64,000 nt of DNA from Chinchilla lanigera (lineage: Eukaryota; Chordata; Mammalia; Rodentia; Chinchillidae): positions 5,225,497 through 5,289,496 of the forward strand of contig NW_004955470.1 in assembly GCF_000276665.1 (NCBI RefSeq). Reading direction: 5' to 3'. Under the pieces are notes generated by a model that saw only the letters and a list, made by a program, of their open reading frames with translations, was not told the DNA's origin and did not search any database. The translations under genes were made by a program, and so were the position numbers. Positions 44,801-50,779 of this stretch are shown piece by piece; the stretch's first letter is position 1; each line of letters starts with the position of its first letter.

Positions 44801-44854
44801 AAGGTCTTCTGCAGCCTCCCGAAGCTTAATGTCCATCACCCTCGTGGAAATCAT
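2943..44854 (-). CDS. CRACDL: CRACD-like protein (CRACDL/KIAA1211L), nine coding exons
   Basis: Minus-strand gene assembled from nine exons: 44785-44854, 36485-36653, 31013-31148, 30494-30655, 25636-25848, 21023-22637, 5533-5720, 4314-4458 and 2943-3082. The total is 2838 nt, in phase at every junction, predicting 945 residues and a TAG stop. I recognise it from memory of the human protein: the start MISTRVMDIKL, the block RVFSQENVCDRIKALQ, the block LDNSAAKHKLLVKPRNQRSS, the block RSTSLSLKYREGPSQEAKG and the C-terminus SQAWSDMPQIIK. The protein is long, Pro/Ser/Glu-rich and mostly low-complexity, with a polybasic N-terminal stretch (residues 25-43), no signal peptide and no membrane segment. 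The paralog CRACD (KIAA1211) inhibits actin capping protein and promotes F-actin; a cytoskeletal role here is inferred from paralogy. In human the neighbours are MGAT4A and TSGA10, neither seen here. Upstream non-coding exons are not identified. Exon borders were placed by eye. Confidence 0.93.
3450..3620 (+). repeat. tRNA-derived (ID-like) SINE fragments, two in tandem
   Basis: Two degraded copies: a GGGTTGGAGAGTGGCTC head with a TTCAATCCCCAGTA box-B-like end, then GGGCTGGGCATGCAGCAGAG with a CTGAATTCAGTCTCGAGCAC end. Each ends in an A-rich tail. Confidence 0.55.
3690..3962 (+). repeat. L1M 3' end
   Basis: Carries the typical LINE-1 terminal phrases GATTACTGGCTTCCCAGAG and GAATTGTATCTCAATAAACA, followed by an A-rich tail. 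Old and truncated. Confidence 0.65.
4067..4249 (+). repeat. B1-like (7SL-derived) SINE with AAAC tail
   Basis: GCCAGGTGTGGTGGCACACA start, TGTAATCCCAGCACTTGG, two related arms (GAGGCCAGCCTGATCTAC and AAGGCCAACCTGAACTAC), a GAGACCCTGTCTC end and an AAAC-rich tail. Confidence 0.85.
4314..4458 (-). CDS. CRACDL: CRACDL exon 8 (residues 852-900)
   Basis: The acceptor tatcccctcag is followed by EPVKQVDFVRSKSFLMTPAK, then PMVTQKQGAKLSLKEGLQ and RGISLSHQNL: 48 codons plus one base. It ends TTGG before GTATGA. A B1-like SINE with an AAAC tail sits about 65 bp beyond the donor, inside the following intron (4067-4249). Confidence 0.92.
4459..5532 (-). other. CRACDL intron 7
   Basis: A 1074-bp intron, GTGCTA donor and cctcag acceptor. 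No repeat or gene was recognised inside. Confidence 0.85.
5533..5720 (-). CDS. CRACDL: CRACDL exon 7 (residues 789-851)
   Basis: The acceptor ttacccacag starts the exon, and the split codon resolves to Glu. It encodes EKGPPEAATGPGADGQPTPP, then WITMARQKRRGAPDQPPSQE, DKPGTRTLKSETGKQAK and APERAQ. It ends CCCAG before GTGCTA, a weak donor at +3 to +6, in phase 0. The phrase PPWITMARQKRRG is a family signature; the similar PSWMELARKKSQAW recurs at the C-terminus, as if the two were copies of one short motif. Confidence 0.92.
6500..6595 (-). repeat. Degraded ID-like SINE
   Basis: Antisense copy ending ACCACTGAGCTACTTCCCCA; the body is strongly diverged. Confidence 0.4.
6896..6940. repeat. TG-rich microsatellite
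   Basis: Imperfect TG/CA tract interrupted by CATG and CGTG. Confidence 0.7.
7525..7702 (-). repeat. Composite SINE: ID-like plus B1-like, antisense
   Basis: The ID-like part (GGGGATTGAATCCAGGGCC) is followed by a B1-like part (GAGACAGGGTCTCACTAAGC ... CCTCAGCCTCCCAGACTG). The arrangement resembles the composite SINEs of squirrel-related rodents. Confidence 0.65.
8328..8373. repeat. TTATTTAG-rich low-complexity tract
   Basis: Repeated TTATTTAGTTATTTATTATT units. Confidence 0.7.
8847..8880. repeat. (TG)17 microsatellite
   Basis: Uninterrupted TG dinucleotide run, long enough to be length-polymorphic. Confidence 0.95.
9120..9728 (+). mobile_element. Solo-LTR-like element of an old endogenous retrovirus
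   Basis: A TATAAA at 9565-9570 is followed about 70 nt later by AATAAG at 9640-9645 and a pyrimidine-rich U5-like end (CTTCACCTCTGTTCTTCC). The spacing and composition fit a retroviral U3-R-U5. The outer borders and any target duplication are not clear, and no internal viral genes are present. Confidence 0.5.
10724..10905 (+). repeat. B1-like SINE followed by ID-like SINE
   Basis: GCCAGTCATGGTGATGGACA and GGGAGGCTGAGGCAGGAGGG (B1-like), then GGGCTGGAGGTGTAGCCC and TTCAATCCCCAGTACTG (ID-like). Both diverged. Confidence 0.65.
10985..11990 (+). mobile_element. ERVL-MaLR internal sequence, decayed
   Basis: Resembles the non-coding internal part of MaLR retrotransposons: GGCCACAGAAACAGGGCTGC, GTTTTGGTCTCACTTTGGCC and AGAGTTTGCCTTGAGTCTCA. 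The last third aligns by eye with 53780-54180. There is no intact frame. Confidence 0.6.
11993..14470 (-). mobile_element. Old L1 (L1M-type), antisense, about 2.4 kb
   Basis: Reads as the reverse of a LINE-1 3' half: ACCCAGAAGTGGGATTGCTA and CTGTTTTCCAAAGTGATTGT at the left, then ORF2-derived AT-rich sequence. Full of stops on both strands; interrupted by a SINE at 13836-13938. Confidence 0.75.
13836..13938 (-). repeat. Young ID-like SINE inside L1, with target duplication
   Basis: Poly-T, then CCAGTACCGGGAACCGAACT and GCTGAGCTAAATCCCCAGCC. It is flanked by direct repeats AAGACTTTGTATTCTT at 13820-13835 and 13939-13954, proving retroposition into the L1. Confidence 0.92.
15455..15640 (-). 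repeat. ID-like SINE fragments
   Basis: Two diverged antisense pieces: CTAGGCAAGCACTCTATCAC at 15490-15515 and CTAGGCAAGTGCCCTAAGCC near 15596. Confidence 0.5.
15655..15752 (-). repeat. B1-like SINE, antisense
   Basis: GAGACAGGGCTATGCTGTGT, TTGCCTCAGCCTCCTAGG and GTGCACCATCGAGCCTGG. Confidence 0.75.
16187..16312 (+). repeat. B1-like SINE
   Basis: GAGCCGGGCATAGTGGCACA start, GTCTCAGCTACTTGGG, TTGAGGCCAACCTGGGTG and an A-rich end. Confidence 0.75.
16330..16930 (+). mobile_element. L1M 3' end, split by a SINE
   Basis: GGAAGCAACCTAAATGTCC, GATGAATAAAGAAAATGTGG, ACAATGGAATAGTACTTA and GGGTTGCCAGGGGCTGGGGA are LINE-1 3' landmarks. The terminal part (TTCTTACCATGAC plus A-run) lies after the SINE at 16787-16871. 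Confidence 0.75.
16787..16871 (+). repeat. ID-like SINE inserted in L1
   Basis: GGCTGGGGATATAGCTCAGT start, TCTCAGTACC and an A-tail. Flanked by AAAATTGTTAAGAGAG (16771-16786) and a one-mismatch copy at 16871-16886. Confidence 0.88.
17640..18075 (+). mobile_element. Possible LTR-like element
   Basis: A C-rich body ends in CCTTCTGATTAAAGACTTGG and a T-rich terminus, as in retroviral R-U5. No firm borders. Confidence 0.35.
19743..19897 (-). repeat. B1-like SINE with duplicated middle, antisense
   Basis: GAGACAGGGTCTTGCTGTGC, then two related units (TTCAGGCTGGCCTTGAACTC and CCCAGGCTGGTCTCAAACTC) and CCTCAGCCTCCCGAGTGC. Confidence 0.88.
20595..20765 (-). repeat. Composite ID-like plus B1-like SINE, antisense
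   Basis: CCTGGGAATTGAATCCAGAA (ID-like), followed by TTGCTAAGTCACTAAATGGC and CTCAGCCCTCGGAGTGCTGG (B1-like). Confidence 0.65.
20795..20882 (-). repeat. ID-like SINE, antisense
   Basis: GGGGATTGAACCCAGGGTCT and AAACTACACCCTCAGCCCC. It lies about 140 bp beyond the CRACDL exon 6 donor, inside intron 6. Confidence 0.7.
21023..22637 (-). CDS. CRACDL: CRACDL exon 6, giant disordered exon (residues 251-789)
   Basis: 1615 nt, 57% of the coding sequence. It starts after ttctcccag with RAQSESLSDLTGTPEEEE and ends AGAGGAGCCG before GTAAGA, in phase 1. The first half is acidic and Pro/Glu/Thr-rich. The second half carries family blocks: SCLKHRAMMVAEDLSVSP, GVKKFSVSSCRARPRPGG, SEAALDDLHVLPE, FPVKLRSTSLSLKYREG, VKRYSAEVRLERGG and KPPLPRKPLLQSLTLAYLP (a proline-rich, SH3-ligand-like stretch). 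Coding GC content is high and there are no frameshifts or internal stops. The frame stays open past both splice sites, so a genomic ORF overstates the exon: it gives 641 codons against 538 real ones. Confidence 0.95.
24306..24415 (+). repeat. Young ID-like SINE with target duplication
   Basis: GGGGCTGGGGATTTAGCTCA head, GGTTCCCGGTACCAGAG end, A/T-rich tail. Flanked by AAATCGAGTTATG and AAAGCGAGTTATG. Confidence 0.92.
25280..25385 (-). repeat. L2-like 3' end fragment, antisense
   Basis: CTCATTCATCCGCTCAACAA, ACATTCACCGCATGCCAGCT and CTGTGACTAGCACTGCTCTG follow the reverse of the L2 terminus. Confidence 0.6.
25636..25848 (-). CDS. CRACDL: CRACDL exon 5 (residues 180-250)
   Basis: The acceptor cctgtgaag leads into VCLVSSSRPQSPDHTNNTTV, then SSRTSDSSLAPVADFSQPPE, SSSCLDNSAAKHKLLVKPRN and QRSSKMRRLSS, 71 whole codons. 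It ends TCG before GTAATG, a mid-strength donor, in phase 0. LDNSAAKHKL followed by a basic stretch (KPRNQRSSKMRR) is the most diagnostic motif shared with CRACD and the best anchor for the family assignment. Confidence 0.93.
26611..26653. repeat. (GT)n with GA interruptions
   Basis: GTGTGTGAGTGTGTGTGTGA pattern. Confidence 0.9.
28741..28806. repeat. Alternating TA/TG/CA tract
   Basis: Alternating purine-pyrimidine run containing the self-complementary core TGTGTGTATATATACACACA. Confidence 0.9.
28833..28979 (-). repeat. B1-like SINE, antisense
   Basis: GAGACATAATCTTGCTATGC, CAGGTTGGCCTTGAACTCAC, CCTCAGCCTCCCAAGTGCTG and GCCACCACACCCAGC. Confidence 0.88.
30494..30655 (-). CDS. CRACDL: CRACDL exon 4 (residues 126-179), GC donor
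   Basis: The acceptor aatctag is followed by LKIQCHVKMGPPPPGGLP, then IKRAEDTGMSSEDDGLPRSP and PEMSLLHDVGSGTTIK: 54 whole codons in phase 0. The exon ends ATAAAG and the intron begins GCAAGT, a non-canonical GC donor with an otherwise perfect match to the U1 consensus. A short polyproline run (PPPP) and an acidic SSEDD patch are visible. The frame could run only a few codons past the donor in genomic DNA. Confidence 0.91.
30656..31012 (-). other. CRACDL intron 3 (357 bp)
   Basis: A short intron, GTAAGT donor and aatctag acceptor. No repeat was seen. Confidence 0.88.
31013..31148 (-). CDS. CRACDL: CRACDL exon 3 (residues 80-125)
   Basis: The acceptor atcctag opens the exon; the incoming phase-2 codon becomes Glu. 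The exon encodes ESRGTLGSRALSHDSIFIPE, then AGQDPARPVRVFSQENVC and DRIKALQ, and ends CAG before GTAAGT, in phase 0. The RALSHDSIF and RVFSQENV phrases are shared family signatures of CRACD and CRACDL, Ser-containing and probably phosphorylatable (inference). The following intron is only 357 bp. Confidence 0.92.
33389..33497 (+). repeat. B1-like SINE
   Basis: GAGCCAGGCATGCTGACTCA start, CACCTAGGGAGGCTGAGG, GTCTCAAAA end. Confidence 0.75.
33804..33909 (+). repeat. Young ID-like SINE with target duplication
   Basis: GGGCTGGGGATTTAGCTCAG head, GAGTTCGATTCCCAGTACCG end, long A-rich tail with AAAC units. Flanked by AAGTGGGTAATG at 33792-33803 and 33910-33921. Confidence 0.93.
34275..34365 (+). repeat. 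ID-like SINE with expanded GGGGCT head
   Basis: Three GGGGCT units and a further GGGG run precede TTGAGTGTAGAGCACTTGCC and TTTGATCCCTGGTATGG. Confidence 0.8.
34421..34548 (+). repeat. B1-like SINE
   Basis: GGGGTGTGGTGGCACCGCCT, TTGGAGGCCAGCCCGAGC, TGAGACCCTGTCCC. Confidence 0.8.
34549..34576. repeat. (GAG)9 microsatellite
   Basis: Perfect GAG/AGG run at the former tail of the B1-like SINE just before it. Confidence 0.92.
34785..35172. promoter_or_regulatory. CpG-rich intragenic segment (candidate CpG island)
   Basis: I counted by eye about 27 CpG dinucleotides in roughly 390-440 bp of clearly GC-rich sequence, an unusual density for an intron in a CpG-depleted genome. It may be an internal promoter or a methylation-free element. 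It contains no recognised repeat or protein. Orientation is unknown. Confidence 0.35.
35696..35810 (+). repeat. Young ID-like SINE with target duplication
   Basis: GGGGCTGGGGATTTAGCTCA head, GATTCCCGGTACCGG end, AAC-rich tail. Flanked by AAACTGTTCTTATTA (35681-35695) and AAACTGCTCTTATTA (35811-35825). Confidence 0.93.
36083..36213 (-). repeat. B1-like SINE, antisense
   Basis: GAGTCAGGATCTCATTCACT, TGTTGCCTAGGTTGGGCTTG, CCTCAGCCTCTCAGAGTGCT. Confidence 0.7.
36485..36653 (-). CDS. CRACDL: CRACDL exon 2: polybasic segment (residues 24-80)
   Basis: The acceptor tacgtag is followed by the frame GKKKSKFKTFKKLFGKKKRK, then SPSSTGNSAWKQ and the acidic end GPVGYDSEDELE. It ends GA before a strong GTAAGT donor, in phase 2. 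The Lys-rich run alternating with Phe/Leu resembles a polybasic amphipathic motif of the kind that binds acidic phospholipid or actin regulators; that function is inference. There is no long open frame here starting from Met, because the exon sits mid-protein, so it is easily missed by simple ORF scans. Confidence 0.88.
37000..37560 (-). mobile_element. L1M 3' end, antisense
   Basis: GTGTTGGGAGCCTTCAAGTT, TCCAGTTCCACTCATTTTGC and CTGAATAATATTCCACCATA match the reverse of a LINE-1 3' region. Confidence 0.75.
38394..38555 (+). repeat. Young B1-like SINE with target duplication
   Basis: GGCCGGGCGTGGTGGCGCAC start, TGTAATCCCAGCACTTGG, two GACCAGCCT/GGCCAGCCT arms, GACCCTGTCTC and an A-tail. Flanked by AAGAAATCTGGCTTT at 38379-38393 and 38556-38570. 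Confidence 0.95.
39027..39160 (-). repeat. B1-like SINE, antisense
   Basis: GGGATCTTGCTATGCAGTCC, CAGACTGGCCTTGAACT, CCTCAGCCTCCTGAGAGTGG. Confidence 0.82.
39457..39604 (-). repeat. B1-like SINE, antisense
   Basis: GGAGACAGGGTCTCGCTATG, CAGGCTGGCCCTGAACTCAC, CCTCAGCCTCCCAAGGGCTG. Confidence 0.88.
40030..42420 (-). mobile_element. Second L1 (L1M-type), antisense
   Basis: Reverse LINE-1 3' landmarks first (AGAGTGGGACTGCTGAGTCA, CACCAGCAATGCGTCC), then reverse ORF2 text (CCAGTTGTTCTAGTACTATC, GGTCTACTTTTGGACTCCAT). The start of a fresh 3' end makes it a separate insertion from 38580-39900. Confidence 0.7.
40827..40983 (+). repeat. B1-like SINE
   Basis: GAGCCAGGTGCGGGGGCGCA start, GCACTCAGGAGGCTGAGG, two CAGCCTG arms, GACCCTGTCTC and an A-tail. 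Inserted in L1; the partial repeat AAGTATATG lies on both sides. Confidence 0.92.
42440..42850 (-). mobile_element. MLT1-like MaLR LTR, antisense
   Basis: CACAGGCTGAGTGACTTCAA, GAGTCTAGAAGGCTAAAATC, GATAAGGACACCACTCACA and GGGGACAAAATTCAACTCAC follow the reverse MLT1 LTR pattern. Confidence 0.6.
43366..43493. repeat. Pyrimidine-rich (CTTT)n/(CCTT)n tract
   Basis: About 130 nt almost purely C and T, continuous with the T-tail of the antisense B1-like SINE that follows. Confidence 0.92.
43494..43610 (-). repeat. B1-like SINE, antisense, with target duplication
   Basis: TTTTTGAGACAGAGTTTTAC, CAGGCTGGCCTTGAACTCAC, CCTCAGCCTCCTGAGTGCTG. The unit SINE plus pyrimidine tail is flanked by TCAAAGAATTTCTT at 43352-43365 and 43611-43624. 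Confidence 0.93.
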
Positions 44855-44864
44855 GTCCAGCTCA
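44785..44864 (-). CDS. CRACDL: CRACDL exon with start codon (residues 1-24)
   Basis: A polypyrimidine/AG acceptor (ttttag) precedes 10 nt of 5' UTR (44855-44864) and the ATG at 44852-44854. The exon encodes MISTRVMDIKLREAAEDLGE and three more residues, then ends ACACAG before GTAAGG, leaving phase 1 (the first base of Gly24). The ATG has G at -3 and A at +4, a moderate context. A second in-frame Met at residue 7 could serve as an alternative start. No in-frame stop lies in the 10 nt upstream, so the frame could in principle extend into an upstream exon; the human start I remember is this Met. Confidence 0.87.
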
Positions 44865-45139
44865 CTAAAATCAGAGGGAAATTCAAGTTAAAGGGCCATG
44901 CTGAACAGAAGCTATCAAGCAACATAATGGCGGCGGTGCCTGCTCTGCCCCTGACCTTGCCCACAGACACCCCTGCGAAGACAGAGCCTGGGCACAGTGC
45001 AGAACAATACAGGCCCCAAACCCAGCCACGGGTCCAAGGTCGGTGGTCACCTGAGCATTTTGCTAATTACCAGCTGAGGCAATTTAGTGGAAAACAGGAC
45101 CACGCCATTTACACAATGCAATCAGGTTCTTTCTTCCAA

Positions 45140-45760
45140 AGCGTTCTTCTCAAATGATGAGAAGTTATACTGTTTTCACGTTTATTGTAGTTTAGAAAAT
45201 ACAGAGAATAGAACTCACCCATAATCCTGCCAGCAGGGATAACCACAGTTAATGTTTTAATCTCCTTCCAATATTTTTTCTGTGCAACTACTTTGTGTAC
45301 ATGCACACACATCAGGAAGTTTAAGTGCCTGATTTTTAAATTTATACTACCGTATTAGAATTCTTGATAGGTGTGATTTTAATGGCTACATCATACTGCG
45401 ATATCACTTTATATTTTACATTGAATTTCTCGAAAACTTCCAAGCACGTATAAAAGAACACAGAACATACGAGGAACCTAGCATATGGCTCCTCCTACTG
45501 CATTTGCTTCACCACACCCCACTCACTAGATTATTTTCAAGCAAAAGATCCCAGACGCTATTATCAGTTCACCCAGATGGATCTGGCTTCTTTCTAAACA
45601 GAAATTTCTGACTCTTCACGGAAATCAAATACATGTTTCCTCGTCTGTACTTCTGCCACACAGTACTGAGCATTCCGTGTCCCTGTCTCCCATACCTGAC
45701 CTCAAATTGTGTACTCTCTACAAAATGTGACCAAAACATATGAAGGTTTCAATTTTTAAA
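45140..45760. repeat. Ancient interspersed repeat(s), family unresolved
   Basis: Phrases such as ATAACCACAGTTAATGTTTT and CCAGACGCTATTATCAGTTC look like old mammalian repeats, but I cannot assign a family. Confidence 0.35.
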
Positions 45761-47212
45761 ATGATTATGGCAAAAGCCACACTGCCATTCATCAGCCTCA
45801 AAATCCTCTCCCTTGCTTCAAAGCTCTTTGTCGCATCATTTTTGCCACTTTCTGAAGCAGTTCTAAAAGTCCTCTTTCATAAGTGTGTTTATGAAATGTG
45901 ATTTAAAAAAAAATCACAGGGCATGCTGGTGCTGAGCACCATCCAGCCAAAGGGCTGACTCCTAAAATCATTACATGTATCCTCATCCACCCGATTCTCT
46001 GCATCTGGCACTGTGCAACATCCGGCTCTTCCACAAAGTCAAAATGACCGTGAAAGGGAATGTTCTGAACCAATTCGGGACATCAAGGCAGCCAACAGCA
46101 CAACTAAAGACACTCAGGAAAGACCACTTCCAGAACTGCTGCAGGAAGTAGTGAGAATGATGAGATAAGTGTATTTGAAGCAAGGGAGAATATTCTGAGG
46201 GGGTTCATGACAATGTATCTTGTACTGTAGTAATTTATAAAATTTAAACATCCACTGTATGTTTTGATCACACCTTATGCACAATACACACAGTTCATCT
46301 AGAAAGCTATTTCTTCCTGGGAGAGACTCTGAATCCCCACACTTAAACAGGGAGGCTCCAATTCTTAATTAAGCAATTCACATTTATGACTTGTACACAA
46401 CACATAAAAGAAAATTACAGGGTAAATACAAAGAAGAAGAAATTTAACAGGCAGGGGCCTGTGCCAGAGTTGCAACTACTATTTAGGTCTCCTTTAACGA
46501 CAGTGTCAGAGTGTCTGTCCTCTTTCCTGGCTAATTCCTTAAAAGCTGAAAGAAAGCTTCGCCAGCTTCAGTTCTCAATTTTCATACAATTTGGCTTCTG
46601 GTCTTGTGTCAGCTCTGCCAAAAACTCTTTATTGGAACCTCACCAAATCTGACTCACGCTCATGCTATCGTTATATAGAAAATGAGGACGGAATAGAAAT
46701 AGCGCTTTTCAAATTCTTGACCACTGTTTTGGGATTGAAAGAACTGCCTTGTTTTCACTATCTGTATTCACTGTCAAAGTAACAGACTGTGCGGTCAAAC
46801 AGCAGAGCGACTACATCATTGCAGGCTGGTGACCCTGTCCAAAACCTGGGTGCTCTGAAAGGGCGCCTCTCTCACCCCCACGAAATGTCAGAATTAGTCA
46901 GCACCCTCCGGACACCTTAGTCTTGTGGCTCAGTGACATTACTGGAGGAGGGGTACCACAAGGCATGGGCGCAAGAGGCAATGGAAAAAGAAAAAGTGGG
47001 GAATAAGAGAGTGAAAAGGTGAGGGCTACTTAGGAGTCACCAGCTGCTGACCTGGGTACCACCTGAAGCTGCCACTGAGGTGGACAGACGTGCAAGAACT
47101 CTCCATTGTTGGGATGTGGAATCCACCACAACTGCAAATTACTTATTGAGTGTAGAGTGTCTCATCTCAATTATCCTATTTATCCCCCAAGAACTTTGAA
47201 TGTTCTCAGTTT

Positions 47213-47297
47213 TTTTTTTTTCTGGTACCGGGAATCGAACTTACGACCTTGCGCTTGCCGGGCAGGTGCCATGCCGCTGAGCTAAATCCCCAGCCCC
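47213..47297 (-). repeat. ID-like SINE, antisense, with target duplication
   Basis: Poly-T, CTGGTACCGGGAATCGAACT, GCTGAGCTAAATCCCCAGCC. Flanked by GAATGTTCTCAGTTT and GAATGCTCTGAGTTT. Confidence 0.92.
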
Positions 47298-47470
47298 GAA
47301 TGCTCTGAGTTTGGAGATGAGGCCATATGTGGTATGATTAAAAAATACAGTGAATATATGAATTTTTAAAATGATTACAATAAAATACACATTGCCATTA
47401 ATTCTCTTCAAAATACTTCCCCTTGCTTCAAATGTTCATCCCATAATTCTCACTTTCTTTTCTTTTCTGT

Positions 47471-47554
47471 TCTTTTTTTTTTGGTACTGGGATTAAACTC
47501 AGGACCTCAAGCTTGCCAGGCAGGTGCTGTGCCCCTGAGCTATGTCCCCGACCC
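47471..47554 (-). repeat. ID-like SINE, antisense
   Basis: TTGGTACTGGGATTAAACTC, GCTTGCCAGGCAGGTGCTGT, CTGAGCTATGTCCCCGACCC. More diverged than its neighbour. Confidence 0.85.
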
Positions 47555-47679
47555 TGACCTGTAGTCTTTGAAGCAAGGTGACAGGTAAGTGTTACCGACC
47601 CTGTAGCTCCCAGGAAACGTGCGAGCCAGGTGGGAGGGACAGCCGCGCTCTACACCGTTGGCTGGGATGGAGTCTTGAG

Positions 47680-48003
47680 TAAGAGGCTATGACTTCCCAA
47701 AGCATAAATGATTACACATCCGAGCCGAAGCACCGACCCCAAAACATTACATACTGCCTTGAATTGTGTTATGCAGATGACTCTTCCCGCATAACCTCTC
47801 TGCACATGGCAGAGGTGACCTCAGGCCTCCTACCTAGCCCAGCTCATGGCACTCACCTACTTCCCGCCATTCTCACAGTCACTCATCCTCAAGCCACTCC
47901 CTTCTTCATGAATTAATAAAACCCAGATTCGGCCCTGAGTTGAGACCTTTGTTCCGGGTGGCCATCCTCCTAGCTGGACTTAGGACCCCTTGGCTCCCCA
48001 CAA
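47680..48003 (+). mobile_element. LTR-like element of an old endogenous retrovirus
   Basis: AATAAA at 47915-47920 followed by GTTGAGACCTTTGTTCCGGG and a C/T-rich end, as in R-U5. The 5' border is unclear. Confidence 0.45.
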
Positions 48004-48589
48004 CTACAAATATCCTTAGTGTCCTGATTCTTCTCATGGGTTGTTCTGGCAGCGGTAGATTGGAATTAACTCGCTAGAATTCTAGTAACTTTTCCATGGG
48101 ATCACAAATATAAACTTCCTGGACGTGATGAGGACCAGGAAGGGCTCTCTATATACTCTGACTAATGCAGACCCCTAGATGATTCTGCTACTGCCACCAC
48201 CCATCCCTCTGACACAACAAAGATCCCGGGGCTCAAATTTATGGAGCAAAGACACCCCTGTTGTCCCGGGGGCCAACGCATGTGAAAACTGGCACCAAGT
48301 GCCCTCTGGTGCCCCTCCTGAAAGGCCAGCGGACCCTACGCTCTGTCTGGCTCACTGCAAAGCAGACTGACAGCCATGCGGGTGAGTGCACGGGCCCAGG
48401 GAAACACGCACACCGCATCCGCACCACAGAACACCCAGGCGCCCTCCCTCCCTCCACGGGGCGTGCACGGTGTGGAAAGTGGCCCCATTGACCTGCTGTA
48501 GTCCAGAGGCTCAGAGTCACTTTTCCTGGGGTCACACAATGTGACTGTGATGAAGGGGCAACATACACAATGGGGAGAATGTTTTTACC

Positions 48590-49725
48590 GGCTGAGGGTT
48601 AGCTGGTAGGACTCACATCTAGAATATTAAAGGACTCAGAAAAAATTAGACCCTCCCTCCAAATAAAAGATCCCATAAAAAATGGGCATCTGAAAAGAAC
48701 AGCCATTTCTCAGGTGAAGAATACAACTGGCCAATCAATACATGAAAAAATGTTACCACCACTGACCGTTCGAGAAATGCAAAATTAAGACAACATTAAG
48801 ATTCCATTTCAACCCAGAAAGAATGGCATCATTAATAAATTAACCAATAAGAAATACTGGTGAGCTGCGGAGAGAAAGAGACCCTTCTCCATTGTTGGTG
48901 GGAGTGTAAGCTGATACAACCACTGTGGAAATCAGTACAGAAATTCCTCGAAAAACTAAAAATAGGAATTGTATTTTTAGGTATTTTCTCCAAAGAGTTA
49001 AAAACATCATATCACGGTGACGTATGCATACCCATGTTTATAGCAGCACAGTTCATAACAGTTAAATCTTGGAAGCAGCCTATTACCCATGAACAGATGA
49101 ACGGATAAAGAAAATATGGTATTTACATACAGTGGAATACTACTCTGCCATGGGAAAAATAAACTTGAACGATTTGTAGGGAAATGGACGCAGCTTAAGA
49201 CCATAATGTTTAGACAGACAAGCTTGAACATCACGTGGTTTCTCTTATATGAAAAAGTTACTATATAAAGTATAAAATAAAAAGACAGATAATAGGAAAA
49301 AAGGGGAAAACATTATCGCATTCTAAGTATGTTTCTGTTGTCGATTTCTAGTTTCAGTCTAATAGGGTGTGACAGCTCACTTGGCAGGATTTCCATTTCT
49401 TTTGATATGTTAAGGTCTTTATTGTTGCTATTAGCGTGGTCTATTTTGAATTAAAAACATAAACTCCCAGAGTAGGAAAATCTATGAACATAGAGAGTAG
49501 CTCAGTGGTTGCCCAGATTCAGTAGGGGAGAGACTGGGGGATGACAGCTATTGGATAGAGTGTTTTGTTTTGAGAAAACAAAAATGATCGAAGTTTGATT
49601 GTGGTCATGATTGTATAACTCTGTCAATATGCTGAAATCGACTGAATCGCACACGTTCAGTTTGTAAACTGTGTGGTATGCAAATTTTAGCCCAATGAAG
49701 ATGTTATGTAAAATATAAAGAAAGT
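48590..49725 (+). mobile_element. L1 3' portion (ORF2 end plus 3' UTR)
   Basis: CATTGTTGGTGGGAGTGTAA, CCACTGTGGAAATCAGTACA, CCATGTTTATAGCAGCACAG, ACAGTGGAATACTACTCTGC and a 3' UTR-like end. Frames are broken. Confidence 0.8.
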
Positions 49726-49747
49726 AGCACAGGGCAGAGGGTGCAGG

Positions 49748-49763
49748 AGGGGGGGGGGAGGGG
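49748..49763. repeat. G-run
   Basis: Nearly pure G tract near the end of the L1 3' UTR. Confidence 0.8.
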
Positions 49764-49914
49764 TCTTCTACCCTCCCCCATGGAGGCTGAGCACCGTCAG
49801 ATGCCCGCAGACCATGGACGCAAAAGTTAGGGATAAACAAAGGGACAGCAGACGGGGCTCACCTCACGCGGGAGGCTTCGGCACCTGCTCATGTTTTATG
49901 TTCCGAACACCTTC

Positions 49915-50070
49915 GTGCTAATAAACGCATGCTGCAGTGCAGAGGAAAGAGCAAAGGCTTACAAGTCAGGATGTCTGTCCTGGGGTTCAATCTGCACCCC
50001 AACATCTGCCAGCACTGACTGCAGCCCCTCACATACCAAGAGTGATAACAACGCTTTAATTCAACGGGAC
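49915..50070 (+). repeat. MIR-like SINE
   Basis: GAGCAAAGGCTTACAAGTCA, CTGGGGTTCAATCTGCACC and GTGATAACAACGC follow the MIR layout; strongly diverged. Confidence 0.45.
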
Positions 50071-50689
50071 CAGAACGCAGAGCGCAGTAAGCGCTGGCTG
50101 CACCCTAAGTTCCCATCTGCGCACAGACGGGTGTGCGGCGCACACAGCCAGCCCGTGCCGGCAGCAGGGAAGACGCAGTGTCGCTGTGCAACAGCTCACT
50201 TCTGAGTCACTGCTGCCAGTCCCGGGCGAGCCGACCCCAGAGCTCCCCAGTCCCCACAGCCCGGTGGACTCAAACTGCTGGGACCGAGGGAAACACGTCC
50301 AGGTCCTGGAGGACCGTGGGCAGAGTCCGCAGGGACTGCAGCGCTTCTCTCAGGAACTCCGTGCTCAAGGTACCCCAAGCCGCAGCATCTGCCCGTTGTC
50401 TCGACAACTCCAAGTCCCCGGCAAGGAAACCCTATTCTTTAGACTACCGGTGGACCCGAGGGGCCTCTTCAGCGGTTCCAATTCACTTACTGGGATGCTG
50501 CTCCCCTCCAGCCCCCTCTGCACTGCACAGCACTCACTGGGGTGCACCCGGGTCCCCTGAGAATCCAGAGGAGTCCTGTCCCTGAAGTCTGGATGTGGAC
50601 ACCGCCCCTTCCCTCTCTCCACACCCTGAGACCACTGGCTCCTTCTCAGCTCACAGCAGAGCACGATGCTTAGAAAACGAAGAGTATTC

Positions 50690-50779
50690 ACTTATTTATT
50701 TATTACATTACTGAGCCTCGAACCCAGGGCCTCGCATATGCTAGGCAAGGGTTTTGCCACTGAGCTGCATCCCCAGCCC
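50690..50779 (-). repeat. ID-like SINE, antisense
   Basis: CGAACCCAGGGCCTCGCATA, CTAGGCAAGGGTTTTGCCAC, GAGCTGCATCCCCAGCCC. Confidence 0.85.

Noticed and set aside
48860..49108. Short protein-like frame with HCWWECK phrase
   Set aside because: Characteristic of LINE-1 ORF2 C-terminal sequence, lying inside a decayed L1.
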